Source: a virus. From it: DNA of 64,000 nt. The notes below the pieces were generated by a model that made no database searches, was not told the DNA's origin, and saw only the letters and a list, made by a program, of their open reading frames with translations. Location: the IMG/VR virus record IMGVR_UViG_3300032896_000001, positions 1-64,000 of that record. One strand, 5' to 3'. Shown in pieces: positions 46,301 to 55,007 of the stretch (positions are counted from its first letter, which is position 1; the number at the start of each line of letters is the position of its first letter). The position numbers were made by a program, and so were the translations under genes.

Positions 46301-46746
46301 GGGTGCAACTCCAGCGTGAAGCCGTGTGCCCGGGGCTCTCGCACGAGCATCCCCTGCCCTCCGGTCATGTCCGCGTCGTCGATGTCCGCGCTTCCGCCCA
46401 GCTTCCGGACCAGCGCGGCGACGATGTACGACGAGTCGACGGCCTCGCGCCGCATCTTCCGGTCTGCGCAGTCAAGGCTCTCCAGCGTCGCAGTCAACTC
46501 CTCGCGCAGCCGCATGACCTCCTGCGCCCATTCCAGCAGCGTGTGGGTTTCCAGGTGCGCCCTGACGACCTCTTCGGCCGCCATGGCGCGGTCGCGGAGG
46601 AACCGCCAGATGTCCGCATCCGAGGTGATCGCCTCGCCTGGTGGCGGCGGCGGGCCGGTCCCCTTCCAGGGGCATGCGGCCAGCGGGCACTCGTAGATCG
46701 TCACCGGCATCGTGACCTCAGCCCGCGGCGGCGTGCTCTCGCTCAT
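46297..46746 (-). CDS. C2H2-like zinc-finger protein
   Basis: A 149-residue protein. ECPLAACPW (about 19-27) and HLETH (about 64-68) give a C-x4-C...H-x3-H finger; then a charged coiled region and an Asp-rich part. The start has no clear ribosome site. It is the first gene of a two-gene reverse cassette. Function unknown. Confidence 0.62.
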   Translation of the reverse strand: MSESTPPRAEVTMPVTIYECPLAACPWKGTGPPPPPGEAITSDADIWRFLRDRAMAAEEVVRAHLETHTLLEWAQEVMRLREELTATLESLDCADRKMRREAVDSSYIVAALVRKLGGSADIDDADMTGGQGMLVREPRAHGFTLELHP

Positions 46747-46786
46747 GCCGTCAATGATGGCGCAAGCCGGGAGGTGGCCTCCTCCC

Positions 46787-47770
46787 GTGCCCTTGACTAC
46801 GCCCTACGTTTCCGTCCAGATGCTGGTTGACGCGCCTACCGGTGTGAGCTGGTCGCTCCTCCCGAAGCCGAAGGCGACTACGGCCCAGAATTACGCCGAG
46901 CTCAATAACTGCCTGTGGCGCGCGACGAGCATGGTGGATACCTACTGCCGGCAGGCGCTCCGCTCCACCCTCGCCGTCGAGTACCTCAACGGCCCCGGCG
47001 TCCCGCGGTGCAACGTCGACCCGAACACCGGCAACGGGGTGCTGCAGACCCGATGGTGGCCGGTCACGGAGATCCTCGCGATCCAGGTTTCCTCCAGCCG
47101 GAACTTCGACAACAACTACACGCCGGTCACCGCAGGGCAGTGGCGCATCCGCCACCCGCTCATCTCGATCGGCGACTCGGCCAGCGCGACGGCCCCCGAC
47201 GGCGGCTGGACGATCGACGTCGCCCCCGGGTGGATCACCTGGTCCGCGTGCGGGCGCGGGCCCGTCCCGGGGTCGTGGTCGGGCGGCGGCGGACGGGGCG
47301 GCACGCTGGTGCAGCTCGCCTACTTCAACGGCTGGCCGCACACCTCGCTCACCGGGGACGCCGAGGCGGGCGATACCGAGATCAACGTCGACGACGTGAC
47401 CGGCTGGACGAACGCGTCCGGGTTCGTGTACGACGGCTCCGCGACCGAGGCCATGTCGGGCGCGTCCGTCGCCGCGACGACCCCGGTCACGCTGCCGTAC
47501 GACGCCGGCACCGCGCAGGCCGGGCCGGGGACGATCACCCTGTCCTCGCCGCTGAACTTCGGCCACCAGGCGGGGACGGTCGTCTCCGCACTGCCGGCCG
47601 ATGTCATCTACGCGACGATCCTCGCCGCGGCGGTGCAGGCGCTCACGGGCGGGACGGACGCGATCACGATCCAGTCGATCGGCGGCGAGCACTCCTCGCC
47701 GCAGCCGACGGCCGACGGGATGACGAAGCAGTACCAGGCGCTCCTGAACGAGTACCGCCGGGTGATGTGA
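46787..47770 (+). CDS. Head-tail connector (adaptor) protein
   Basis: A 327-residue protein at the adaptor position. The helical first part (ATTAQNYAELNNCLWRATSM, then DTYCRQALRSTLAVEYLNGP) resembles gp6-type adaptors; the rest is beta-rich (AGDTEINVDDVTGWTNASGF). The start is uncertain: GTG at 46787 after GGGAGG, a TTG two codons later, or an upstream ATG inside the reverse cassette. Confidence 0.68.
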   Translation: MPLTTPYVSVQMLVDAPTGVSWSLLPKPKATTAQNYAELNNCLWRATSMVDTYCRQALRSTLAVEYLNGPGVPRCNVDPNTGNGVLQTRWWPVTEILAIQVSSSRNFDNNYTPVTAGQWRIRHPLISIGDSASATAPDGGWTIDVAPGWITWSACGRGPVPGSWSGGGGRGGTLVQLAYFNGWPHTSLTGDAEAGDTEINVDDVTGWTNASGFVYDGSATEAMSGASVAATTPVTLPYDAGTAQAGPGTITLSSPLNFGHQAGTVVSALPADVIYATILAAAVQALTGGTDAITIQSIGGEHSSPQPTADGMTKQYQALLNEYRRVM

Positions 47771-47779
47771 GGGGGCCGG

Positions 47780-48283
47780 GTGCTCGACAGCGTCCAGTGT
47801 TACGTCCGCGGCATTCTCGACAACCTGCCGATCCCGGTCGCGGGCATCCCGCCTCTGACCGCATGGGTCACGCCCCCGGCGCTCGAGCAGGCGGACGGCC
47901 CGAGGGCTCACGTGTGGGGCGGCACCGTCCCTGTGAGCAGGCAGACGGCGCCGCGCGGCCAGGGTTTCAAGAAGTTCCCGTGGACGATCGACGTCTACCT
48001 TGTGTACCTCACGACCCCGGACGACGGGCTCGCGTCGGAGCCGTTCCCGAAGATCATCGACGCGGTGATGTGGGCGTTCTTCACGACGACGATGCCGTTG
48101 TTCATCAGCGCCGAGGGCGTCCCGATGGGGCCCAATGCGGTGAACGAGACCGACACGCAGATCCAGAAGATAGGCGAGTCGCCGCGCCTGCAGTACCCGC
48201 CGGAGAAGATGGTCGGCCCGATGCAGATGCTCTGGTACACCGCGTTGCTGCAGGTCGACGTCGAGGAGGTCGTCCAAGCGTGA
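47780..48283 (+). CDS. Head-tail connector/tail completion protein
   Basis: A 167-residue protein with strands (FPWTIDVYLVYLTTP) and a C-terminal strand (LLQVDVEEVVQA), fitting a stopper or completion protein by position between adaptor and gp10-like gene. GTG start. GTGA overlap with the next gene. Confidence 0.6.
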   Translation: MLDSVQCYVRGILDNLPIPVAGIPPLTAWVTPPALEQADGPRAHVWGGTVPVSRQTAPRGQGFKKFPWTIDVYLVYLTTPDDGLASEPFPKIIDAVMWAFFTTTMPLFISAEGVPMGPNAVNETDTQIQKIGESPRLQYPPEKMVGPMQMLWYTALLQVDVEEVVQA

Positions 48284-48738
48284 GCATGACCATGACGGTC
48301 TCCGGCGCGGACCGGTCGCTGAAGTTCGACTGGCAGGCCGCGAGCCGGGCGTGGGCGGCGGACGTCGAGCCGCTCGCGTCGAGGGCGGTGAAGATGGCGT
48401 CCCCGGTCGGGGCCGGGCCGACCGCGGGGAAGCTGCGGCAGTCGATCGGCTCCCGCCTCGAGCCCTCTCCGTCGCAGATGTGGGTGGTCCTGTTCGGCAC
48501 CGTCCCGTACCTGCCGTACGTCATCGGGGGCACGAGGGCTCACCCGATCGCCGCGAGGAACGCGAAGGCGCTGCGCTGGCTCGAGAACCGGGGGCACGGG
48601 CCGATCGCGTACGCGAAGAGCGTCCAGCACCCCGGGACCAAGGCCAACGACTTCCCCGAGCGGGCCATCTCGCCGCTGACGAGCCTGATCCTGCAGAGCT
48701 TCGCCGACGCCGCGAGGGAGGCCGTCATTGTCGAGTAA
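48280..48738 (+). CDS. HK97 gp10-like tail completion protein
   Basis: A 152-residue basic protein: ASPVGAGPTAGKLRQSIGSR and NDFPERAISPLTSLILQSFA give the helix-strand pattern of HK97 gp10-type neck proteins. GTG start in a GTGA overlap. Connects head completion to tail tube. Confidence 0.68.
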   Translation: MSMTMTVSGADRSLKFDWQAASRAWAADVEPLASRAVKMASPVGAGPTAGKLRQSIGSRLEPSPSQMWVVLFGTVPYLPYVIGGTRAHPIAARNAKALRWLENRGHGPIAYAKSVQHPGTKANDFPERAISPLTSLILQSFADAAREAVIVE

Positions 48739-48970
48739 CGAACGGGTGCGGCTCCGGTACACCGGAGGCCACCCGACCACGTTCACCCACCACGGCATCG
48801 GCGAGGTAGAACCCGGGGCGGAGTTCGAGGTCCCGGCGGCCGACGCCGGCCGGTACACCCGCAGGGCGGACGTCGAGCCCGTGACGGCCAGCGGCAAGCG
48901 GAAGCCCAAGGGCGCCGCCGCGCAGGCCGACGGCGGCGCGGACGGCGCCGAAGGCGCCGAAGGCGAGTAG
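48728..48970 (+). CDS. Small neck-region protein
   Basis: An 80-residue protein, beta-rich first half (RVRLRYTGGHPTTFTHHGIG) and a low-complexity Ala/Gly/Glu tail. TTG start overlapping the previous gene by 11 bases. Similar short proteins lie between gp10-like and major tail genes; role unknown. Confidence 0.6.
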   Translation: MSSNERVRLRYTGGHPTTFTHHGIGEVEPGAEFEVPAADAGRYTRRADVEPVTASGKRKPKGAAAQADGGADGAEGAEGE

Positions 48971-48977
48971 CGAGGCG

Positions 48978-49148
48978 CTAGCCGAGGTGCGCGGCGGACC
49001 AGAACGCCATCGGGACGGCCGCCGCCTCCCCGATGAGCAACCCGGTCACGGCGACTGAGATCGACGCCCGCAGCAGCCCCCGCGCGAACAGCGCGCAGCC
49101 GCCGGGGAACAGGACGGCGGCGAGCGCGAGCTCCCACCATCCGCTCAC
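48978..49148 (-). CDS. Small membrane protein, reverse cassette
   Basis: A 56-residue protein with two hydrophobic segments (about 4-22 and 30-50). GTG in a GTGA overlap with the upstream gene. Last gene of a three-gene reverse cassette. Confidence 0.58.
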   Translation of the reverse strand: MSGWWELALAAVLFPGGCALFARGLLRASISVAVTGLLIGEAAAVPMAFWSAAHLG

Positions 49149-49525
49149 AGCCGTATCACCGCGAAGTCCACCCGCAGGCTGATCGCGCGCTGGACCGCAG
49201 GCTTCACCAACTCCCCGGCGAGCGTGCGGACCAGCGGCGTGAGGCTGCCGTCGAACCGCATCCGCGGGCACTCCGACAGATGCCACCCGGCAGGCTCGAG
49301 CGCCGCCAGGGCGTCCTCCGCCCTCGCCAGCAGCGCCGCCCGGACCCCCCTAGCGGTGGCCGGCATCTCGTCTGCGGCGATGACGACCGACTCGAACTCG
49401 TACGGGCCGAACGGCAGATCGATTCGCAGCGCCGGGCGCCTGATGTCCTCGACGTGCAGCCATGGCCTGACCAGCTCGGCAATCGCCGTGATCTCGCTTG
49501 CTCCCGTGATCTCAGGCCAGCTCAC
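49145..49525 (-). CDS. Hypothetical protein, reverse cassette
   Basis: A 126-residue protein with strands (ALRIDLPFGPYEFESVVIAA) and helices (VRAALLARAEDALAAL). GTG in a GTGA overlap with the DUF6221 gene. Not recognised. Confidence 0.6.
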   Translation of the reverse strand: MSWPEITGASEITAIAELVRPWLHVEDIRRPALRIDLPFGPYEFESVVIAADEMPATARGVRAALLARAEDALAALEPAGWHLSECPRMRFDGSLTPLVRTLAGELVKPAVQRAISLRVDFAVIRL

Positions 49526-49896
49526 GGCTTCCACCCCGGCTTGTACTCCGGGTGCTTGTCGTAGGCGGACACGAGCGACATGAGCGTCCGGAACGCCAGG
49601 TTGGCGTGTGGCGCCGGGAACGGCGACCCGTACCGGGCATGGCCGGCGTTGAACCCCGGCTGCCTGCTCATGGCCCGCTCGCAGTCGGCGACGATGCGCC
49701 GCTTGGCCGCGATCTCGCGCAGCGTGCGGGCAGGGCGGCCGCAGTTGCAGTCAGGGTCACGGCGAGCCGCGTCCGCCATGTCTTCCGCGTACAAGAGCGC
49801 GTCGCACTGCCCCACGTCGTGGACGGCCCATGCTCGCGCCTCTTCCTCGTCGAGCCTCGCCGCGTAGAACGCCGCGATCTCGCCTGTCTCGTCCAT
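49522..49896 (-). CDS. DUF6221-family protein, reverse cassette
   Basis: A 124-residue protein with the full DUF6221 layout: AAFYAARLDEEEARAWAV, CNCGRPARTLREIAAKRRIV, then FRTLMSLVSAYDKHPEYKPG. Clearest member in the window; others at 34702 and probably 32475. Family function unknown. First gene of its cassette. Confidence 0.82.
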   Translation of the reverse strand: MDETGEIAAFYAARLDEEEARAWAVHDVGQCDALLYAEDMADAARRDPDCNCGRPARTLREIAAKRRIVADCERAMSRQPGFNAGHARYGSPFPAPHANLAFRTLMSLVSAYDKHPEYKPGWKP

Positions 49897-49962
49897 GCCG
49901 CCAGCATGCCATTCCCGGCACGCGCCCCGCCCACGCACGCACCAGAGCAAAGGAGGAGCGCC

Positions 49963-50946
49963 GTGGCTTACCCAGCCCTAACAGAGCGCCCAGGATCGCT
50001 GTCCGCCACCGGCTTCGCGGTGGAGACCGACTTCGGGGAAGCGGTCAGCGCGACCACATTTCTCCCCATGACCAGCAACGGGATGGAGTACGACCCGGGC
50101 TGGTTCTCCCCGACGCTGATGATGGGCGACCGGGACAAGCAGGTTTTCAACCTCGAGGGCGAGGCGAAGAACGTCGGGACGATCGAGGGGCCGCTGTTCC
50201 CCTCGAACGCGATCCCGCTGCTGGTCGCGGCGATCGGCACGGACGCGGTGACGGGCTCGTCGCCGTCGTACACGCACACTTTGAGCCAGGCGAACACGCT
50301 CGCGTCGCTGACGGTCGAGAAGAACCTCGGCAACTACCAGAGCCTGCAATTCGCCGGGTGCAGGGTCGGGAAGTTCTCGGTCAAGGCGCCGGTCGGCAAC
50401 GACCCGGTGATGATCAGCGCGGACATGTCCGGGCAGTCGGTGGCGATCCTCACCAGCCCGACCGCGATCAGCGTCACGAACGAGCTGCCGTGGGTGTTCT
50501 CCGAGGCGTCGTTCTCCCTCGGCGGGTCGGCCCGCGCGGACATCACGAACGTGACGCTCGACATCGACAACGGGCTGAAGGAGACCTGGACGTACTCGGG
50601 CGAGCACGGGCCGTCGTTCATCACCCCGGTCAGCCTTCACGTCTCCGGCACCTGCGACGTCGTGTGGACGAGCCTGAACGCGGCGACGTACGGCGACTTC
50701 ACCACGATGCTCGACCAGACCCTCGGGGCGCTGTCGCTCTCGTTCACCCACCCCGGGGGGAGCGGCGCGTCGGTCACGTTCAACTGCCCGCAAGTCGTCC
50801 TGAGCAAGTTTGGGGCAGATCTAAAATTCGACGACGTAATCATGTCGAGCTGGTCCTGGGAGGCGAGCCGCCCGCTAAGCGGCGGCAGCGAGTACACCAT
50901 CCAGGCGGTCGTGGTGAACTCGGTTTCCACCGCCTACACCGGCTGA
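49963..50946 (+). CDS. Major tail protein
   Basis: A 327-residue beta-rich protein: EGPLFPSNAIPLLVAAIGTD, then VTLDIDNGLKETWTYSGEHG and DDVIMSSWSWEASRPLSGGS fit siphophage tail-tube proteins. AAAGGAGGAG before the GTG is consensus-like, and a terminator follows, both expected for the second most abundant virion protein. A short AT-rich patch lies at 50795-50840. Confidence 0.85.
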   Translation: MAYPALTERPGSLSATGFAVETDFGEAVSATTFLPMTSNGMEYDPGWFSPTLMMGDRDKQVFNLEGEAKNVGTIEGPLFPSNAIPLLVAAIGTDAVTGSSPSYTHTLSQANTLASLTVEKNLGNYQSLQFAGCRVGKFSVKAPVGNDPVMISADMSGQSVAILTSPTAISVTNELPWVFSEASFSLGGSARADITNVTLDIDNGLKETWTYSGEHGPSFITPVSLHVSGTCDVVWTSLNAATYGDFTTMLDQTLGALSLSFTHPGGSGASVTFNCPQVVLSKFGADLKFDDVIMSSWSWEASRPLSGGSEYTIQAVVVNSVSTAYTG

Positions 50947-50969
50947 CCTGCGTCTTCCTAGCCATTCTC

Positions 50970-51000
50970 AGCCCCTCGGATAACCGTCCGAGGGCTTTTT
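50970..51000 (+). terminator. Rho-independent terminator after major tail gene
   Basis: AGCCCCTCGGA pairs with TCCGAGGGCT (one bulge) and is followed by TTTTT, the only classical T-tract terminator I see. Partial read-through would lower expression of the tail chaperone and tape measure genes. Confidence 0.85.
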
Positions 51001-51028
51001 CATTCCCGCACAAGAAAGGCTTTCCCGC

Positions 51029-51529
51029 GTGGGCTTTCTCGCCGCATCCGGTTACGAGGGCACCGAGGAGATAGACCTCGGCAACGGGTACTGGGTGAAA
51101 ATCAAAAAGTGCATCAGCCACGCCGAGTACCAGCGGGTCCAGGACCACCTCGGCGGCGGCAAGATGAGCGTGAACATGGACGGGAACCGGTTCGCGCAGA
51201 TGGACGTGGGCGCCTCCCAGGTGGAGCTCGTCGCCGCCTCCGTCGTCGACTGGAACCTCGACGACGACAACGGGGAGAAGTGGCCGCTGACCCCGCCGGC
51301 CGCCCTGAAGGCGAGCCTCGCCCGCCTGCCGGCCCCCGCGTTCATGAAGGTCTACAAGGCGTGCGACGAGCTGAACGGCCCCCGCAAGGGGACTGATGCC
51401 GTCAACTTTCCTGACGAGCCTGTCGGCGGCGATACGGATGGGGACGGCGGGGCCTCCGATATTCCAGAAGTTCCTGATGGAGCGGGAATGGTGGACGCAG
51501 CTGGGGATGGCGGGCACGCCGCTTTCTGA
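51029..51529 (+). CDS. Tail assembly chaperone, upstream frame (G)
   Basis: A 166-residue protein: EEIDLGNGYWVKIKKCISHA and FAQMDVGASQVELVAASVVD, then helix LPAPAFMKVYKACDELNGPR and an acidic tail. Between major tail protein and tape measure this is the G-type chaperone. A C-run at 51379-51383 near codon 118 is a potential +1 slip site into the next frame. GTG start. Confidence 0.82.
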   Translation: MGFLAASGYEGTEEIDLGNGYWVKIKKCISHAEYQRVQDHLGGGKMSVNMDGNRFAQMDVGASQVELVAASVVDWNLDDDNGEKWPLTPPAALKASLARLPAPAFMKVYKACDELNGPRKGTDAVNFPDEPVGGDTDGDGGASDIPEVPDGAGMVDAAGDGGHAAF

Positions 51530-51626
51530 GCGGCCCCACCGGGAAGTCGCCGACTACGAGCTGATCATCGCGATGCTGCGGCGAGACGAGAACGCCCGCG
51601 CCGCGCAGGCGAACAGGCGCAAGTAA
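51396..51626 (+). CDS. Tail assembly chaperone extension (T), made by frameshift
   Basis: Up to 76 residues: PPIFQKFLMEREWWTQLGMA then REVADYELIIAMLRRDENAR, the usual T-domain pattern. The frame is +1 relative to the G frame and is open from upstream of the C-run, so slippage of tRNA-Pro from CCC 51380-51382 to CCC 51381-51383 would fuse it to the first 118 residues of G. The ATG at 51396 has no ribosome site, which favours frameshift expression. Confidence 0.75.
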   Translation: MPSTFLTSLSAAIRMGTAGPPIFQKFLMEREWWTQLGMAGTPLSERPHREVADYELIIAMLRRDENARAAQANRRK

Positions 51627-51664
51627 GCCGCACCGGCCCCCCTTACCCCGTCTGGCGGTGAGCG

Positions 51665-54600
51665 GTGGCAGGCGCCGAGAGCTTTACCGTGCTTGCGATC
51701 CTCGAGGCCCGTGATGCGGCCAGCGAGATCTTCGCCAAGATCGACGAGTCTCTCGACAAGTTCGGCGAGACCGCGGCGAAGGCGGCGGAGACCGCCAGGG
51801 GCGCGGGCGACAGCATCGACGAGTCGCTGCTCCACACCGCCTCCGGCGCCGACGCCCTGGACCTCGCGACCGCCCGGGTGGTCGCGACCCAGGAGAAGGC
51901 GACGCGGACGGCGGAGGCGCAGGCCGATGCCGAGCGGGCGCTGCTGGAGGCGTACCGGGCCTCGCAAGGGGCGGCGGACGACGATGTCGCCTCGCAGTAC
52001 CGGCTCCTGGAGGCCCAGCAGCTGCTGACCGCCAAGTCGAAGGAGAACGCGGCGGCGCAGAAGGACCTGAGCGCCGCGCAGAAACTCCAGGCCGACACGG
52101 CCGAGGCGGCGGCCGCGAAGAACGACGAGGCGGCCGCCAGCACGACCGCCGTGAAGGACGCCAGCGAGGCCGGCGGGATCAGCCTCGGCACGATGGGGAA
52201 GGTCGCGGGCATCACCGCCCTGGGCCTCGGGGTCGCGGCGGCGGTCATGGTCAAGGCCGCCGGGAACTTCCAGTCCAGCACCACCCACCTGGTCACTGAC
52301 GCGGGCGAGTCCGCGTCGAAGCTCGCCATGGTGCAGGCCGGGATCCTGAACGTGTCGACGGCGACCGGCACCGCGGCCTCCGACGTCACGACCGCGATGT
52401 ACCACATCGAGTCCGGCGGGATGCACGCCCAGGAGGGGCTGAACGTCCTGAAGGTCGCCGCGGAGGGCGCGAAGGTCGGCAACGCGGACCTCGGCACCGT
52501 GTCCCAGACGCTCGTCGGCACCCTGAACGCCTACTACGGCAGCACGATGAACGCGGGCAACGCGACGCAGCGGTCCACGTCGATGATGAACGAGCTCATC
52601 GCGATCGTCGGGTCCGGCGACATGACGATGCAGCAGCTCGCCTCCTCCATCTCCTCTGTCGCGCCGATCGCGTCGAAGGCCGGCATCAGCCTCGCCCAGG
52701 TCGGCGGCGCGATCGCCACGATGACCAGCCAGAACATGTCCGCCAACCAGGCGACGCAGGATCTCGCGCACACCATCAGCGCCCTGCAGAACCCGTCGTC
52801 GATCCAGACGGCGGAGATGGCTCAGCTCGGCCTGAGCTCGACGAAGGTCAGCCAGAACCTCGGCAAGGAAGGGCTCACCGGGACCATCGCCACGCTGACC
52901 GGCGCGATCACATCGCACATGGGACCGGCCGGCACCGTCCTCATGAACGCCTTCAACCAGAGCAAGACCGCCTCGGCGGACGCGAACACGATGCTGTCGA
53001 AGCTGCCCGCCTCGATCCAGTCGGTCGCCAAGGGGTACCTCGACGGGACGGTCAGCTACAACACCTGGTACGCGGCGACGAAGAGCCTGCCGCTGGTGGC
53101 GCGGACGATGGCGGACCAGTTCGCGTCGACCGCCGGGAAGGCCCACGGGTTCAACAGCATCCTGGCCGCCGGGGGCCCCGCGGCGCAGACCTACAGCGCG
53201 GCGCTGTCGAAGATGATGGGCGGCCAGATGGGCCTCAACACGGCCCTGATGCTGTCCGGGAAGAACCAGGGGACTTTCGACAAGAACGCCGCGACCGCCG
53301 CGAGGGCCGCCGCCGCGGGGGGGTCCGCCGTCCAGAACTGGGCGGCGATCCAGGGGACGTTCAACCAGAAGGTCGACGTCGCGAAGACCGGCATCGAGAA
53401 CACCGGCATCGCGATCGGGACCGCCCTGCTGCCCGCCGTGACGTCGGTCCTGTCGGCGATCACCCGGGTCATCATCCCGATCGCGGAGTGGACCGCCAAG
53501 CACCGGACCCTCACCGAGGTCATCTTCGTCTCGGTGACCGCGATCGCCGCCGTGATCGCGGTCATCGCGATAGCGAAGAAGGCGTTCGACGCCGTGTCCG
53601 GCGCGGTGAAGACCGTGCAGGCCACCCTCAAGGCGCTCGGGATCATCTCCAAGGAGACCGCCGACACGCAGGCCGCCTCGGCCGAGTCCGCCGCGGCGGC
53701 GCAGGAGTCGTCGTCGGCGGAGGCCTCGGCGGCGATGACGGCGGACGCCGAGGAGGTCGCGGCCGCCAACGACGAGGCGGCCGCAGAGTCGTCGGCGTCC
53801 TGGCTGACGGCCGCGACCGAGCAGATCGCCACGGCCGCCGGGTGGGTGGCCGAGCAGGCGGTCAAGGTCGCCTCGGTCGTCGCGTCCAACGTGGCGGCCG
53901 CCGCGACGACCGCGGGGGCGTGGGTCGCTGCGGGGGCGCAGCAGGTCGCCGGGGCGGCCGTGTGGGTGGCGCAGACCGTCGCGAAGGTCGCCGTCATCGT
54001 CGCGAGCAACGTGGCCGGGGCGGCCGTCACCCTGGCGGCGTGGGTCGCGGCGAACGCCGCGATGCTGCTGGGGATCGCCCTGATCGTCGCCGCCGTCGTC
54101 GCGGCGGTCCTGTTGATCGTCAAGTACTGGAAGCAGATCTCGGACGCCGCCAAGGAGGCGTTCGATTTCGTGATCCAGATCGCCGAGACCGTATTCGACT
54201 GGGTGAAGGCGCACTGGCCGCTGCTGCTCGCGATCCTGCTCGGGCCGTTCGCCGTCGCGGCGCTGGAGATCGCCGCCCACTACAAGCAGATCCTCAAGGC
54301 CGTGTCCGACGCGATCGACTGGGTGAAGTCCAACTGGCCGCGCCTGCTGGAAATTCTTACCGAGCCGATCGATTCTGCTGTCACGTGGATAGAACAGAGA
54401 TTCGATCAGATACGGTCCGGGGCGGCGTCCCTCGTCGGCGACCTGGTCCATTTCTTCACCACGCTTCCCTCTCGCATCATCGGCGCCCTCGGCAACGTCG
54501 GCTCGATGCTGTTCGGCGCCGGCGAGAAGATCATCCAGGGGCTCATCAACGGCATCGAGAACATGGTCGGCTCGGTGGGGTCCGCGATCGGGTCGATCGC

Positions 54601-54985
54601 CTCGACCATCAAGTCGTTCCTGCCGTTCTCCCCGGCCAAGCGCGGCCCGCTGTCCGGGGCGGGCGACCCGTCGAACTCCGGCAAGTCGATCGCGAAGAAG
54701 CTCGCGCAGGGGATCACCGCCGGGAAGGGCGAGGTCGCCGCGGCCGCGCACGCGCTCGCCGGGTCGGTGACGACCGGGACGTCCGGGGGCATGGGCGGGC
54801 TCGCGCTCAGCGCCGCCGGCGGCGCGGGCGCGGCGGCCGCGGGCGCGGGGGGCGTGAACCTCACCATCGACCTGCGCGGGGCGTCGATCATGAGCGACAG
54901 CGACGTCAACAACCTGGTGCGCAAGCTCGGGCCGGCCGTTGTGAAGGCTCTGAACCAGGCCGGGATCAAGGTGAGGATGCCTTGA
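51665..54985 (+). CDS. Tape measure protein
   Basis: A 1,106-residue protein. Coiled-coil N-terminus (1-180), then the classical tape-measure core (GKVAGITALGLGVAAAVMVK; NVSTATGTAASDVTTAMYHI; AKVGNADLGTVSQTLVGTLN), several hydrophobic segments (about 615-640 and 800-820), and a C-terminal PGM-type end (FLPFSPAKRGPLSGAGDPSN). The last 40 residues form a small domain also found in the 23469 frame. Sets tail length and likely forms the DNA channel. GTG start. Confidence 0.93.
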   Translation: MAGAESFTVLAILEARDAASEIFAKIDESLDKFGETAAKAAETARGAGDSIDESLLHTASGADALDLATARVVATQEKATRTAEAQADAERALLEAYRASQGAADDDVASQYRLLEAQQLLTAKSKENAAAQKDLSAAQKLQADTAEAAAAKNDEAAASTTAVKDASEAGGISLGTMGKVAGITALGLGVAAAVMVKAAGNFQSSTTHLVTDAGESASKLAMVQAGILNVSTATGTAASDVTTAMYHIESGGMHAQEGLNVLKVAAEGAKVGNADLGTVSQTLVGTLNAYYGSTMNAGNATQRSTSMMNELIAIVGSGDMTMQQLASSISSVAPIASKAGISLAQVGGAIATMTSQNMSANQATQDLAHTISALQNPSSIQTAEMAQLGLSSTKVSQNLGKEGLTGTIATLTGAITSHMGPAGTVLMNAFNQSKTASADANTMLSKLPASIQSVAKGYLDGTVSYNTWYAATKSLPLVARTMADQFASTAGKAHGFNSILAAGGPAAQTYSAALSKMMGGQMGLNTALMLSGKNQGTFDKNAATAARAAAAGGSAVQNWAAIQGTFNQKVDVAKTGIENTGIAIGTALLPAVTSVLSAITRVIIPIAEWTAKHRTLTEVIFVSVTAIAAVIAVIAIAKKAFDAVSGAVKTVQATLKALGIISKETADTQAASAESAAAAQESSSAEASAAMTADAEEVAAANDEAAAESSASWLTAATEQIATAAGWVAEQAVKVASVVASNVAAAATTAGAWVAAGAQQVAGAAVWVAQTVAKVAVIVASNVAGAAVTLAAWVAANAAMLLGIALIVAAVVAAVLLIVKYWKQISDAAKEAFDFVIQIAETVFDWVKAHWPLLLAILLGPFAVAALEIAAHYKQILKAVSDAIDWVKSNWPRLLEILTEPIDSAVTWIEQRFDQIRSGAASLVGDLVHFFTTLPSRIIGALGNVGSMLFGAGEKIIQGLINGIENMVGSVGSAIGSIASTIKSFLPFSPAKRGPLSGAGDPSNSGKSIAKKLAQGITAGKGEVAAAAHALAGSVTTGTSGGMGGLALSAAGGAGAAAAGAGGVNLTIDLRGASIMSDSDVNNLVRKLGPAVVKALNQAGIKVRMP

Positions 54986-55007
54986 CGCGCAGGGCGGGGG
55001 GGTCTGC

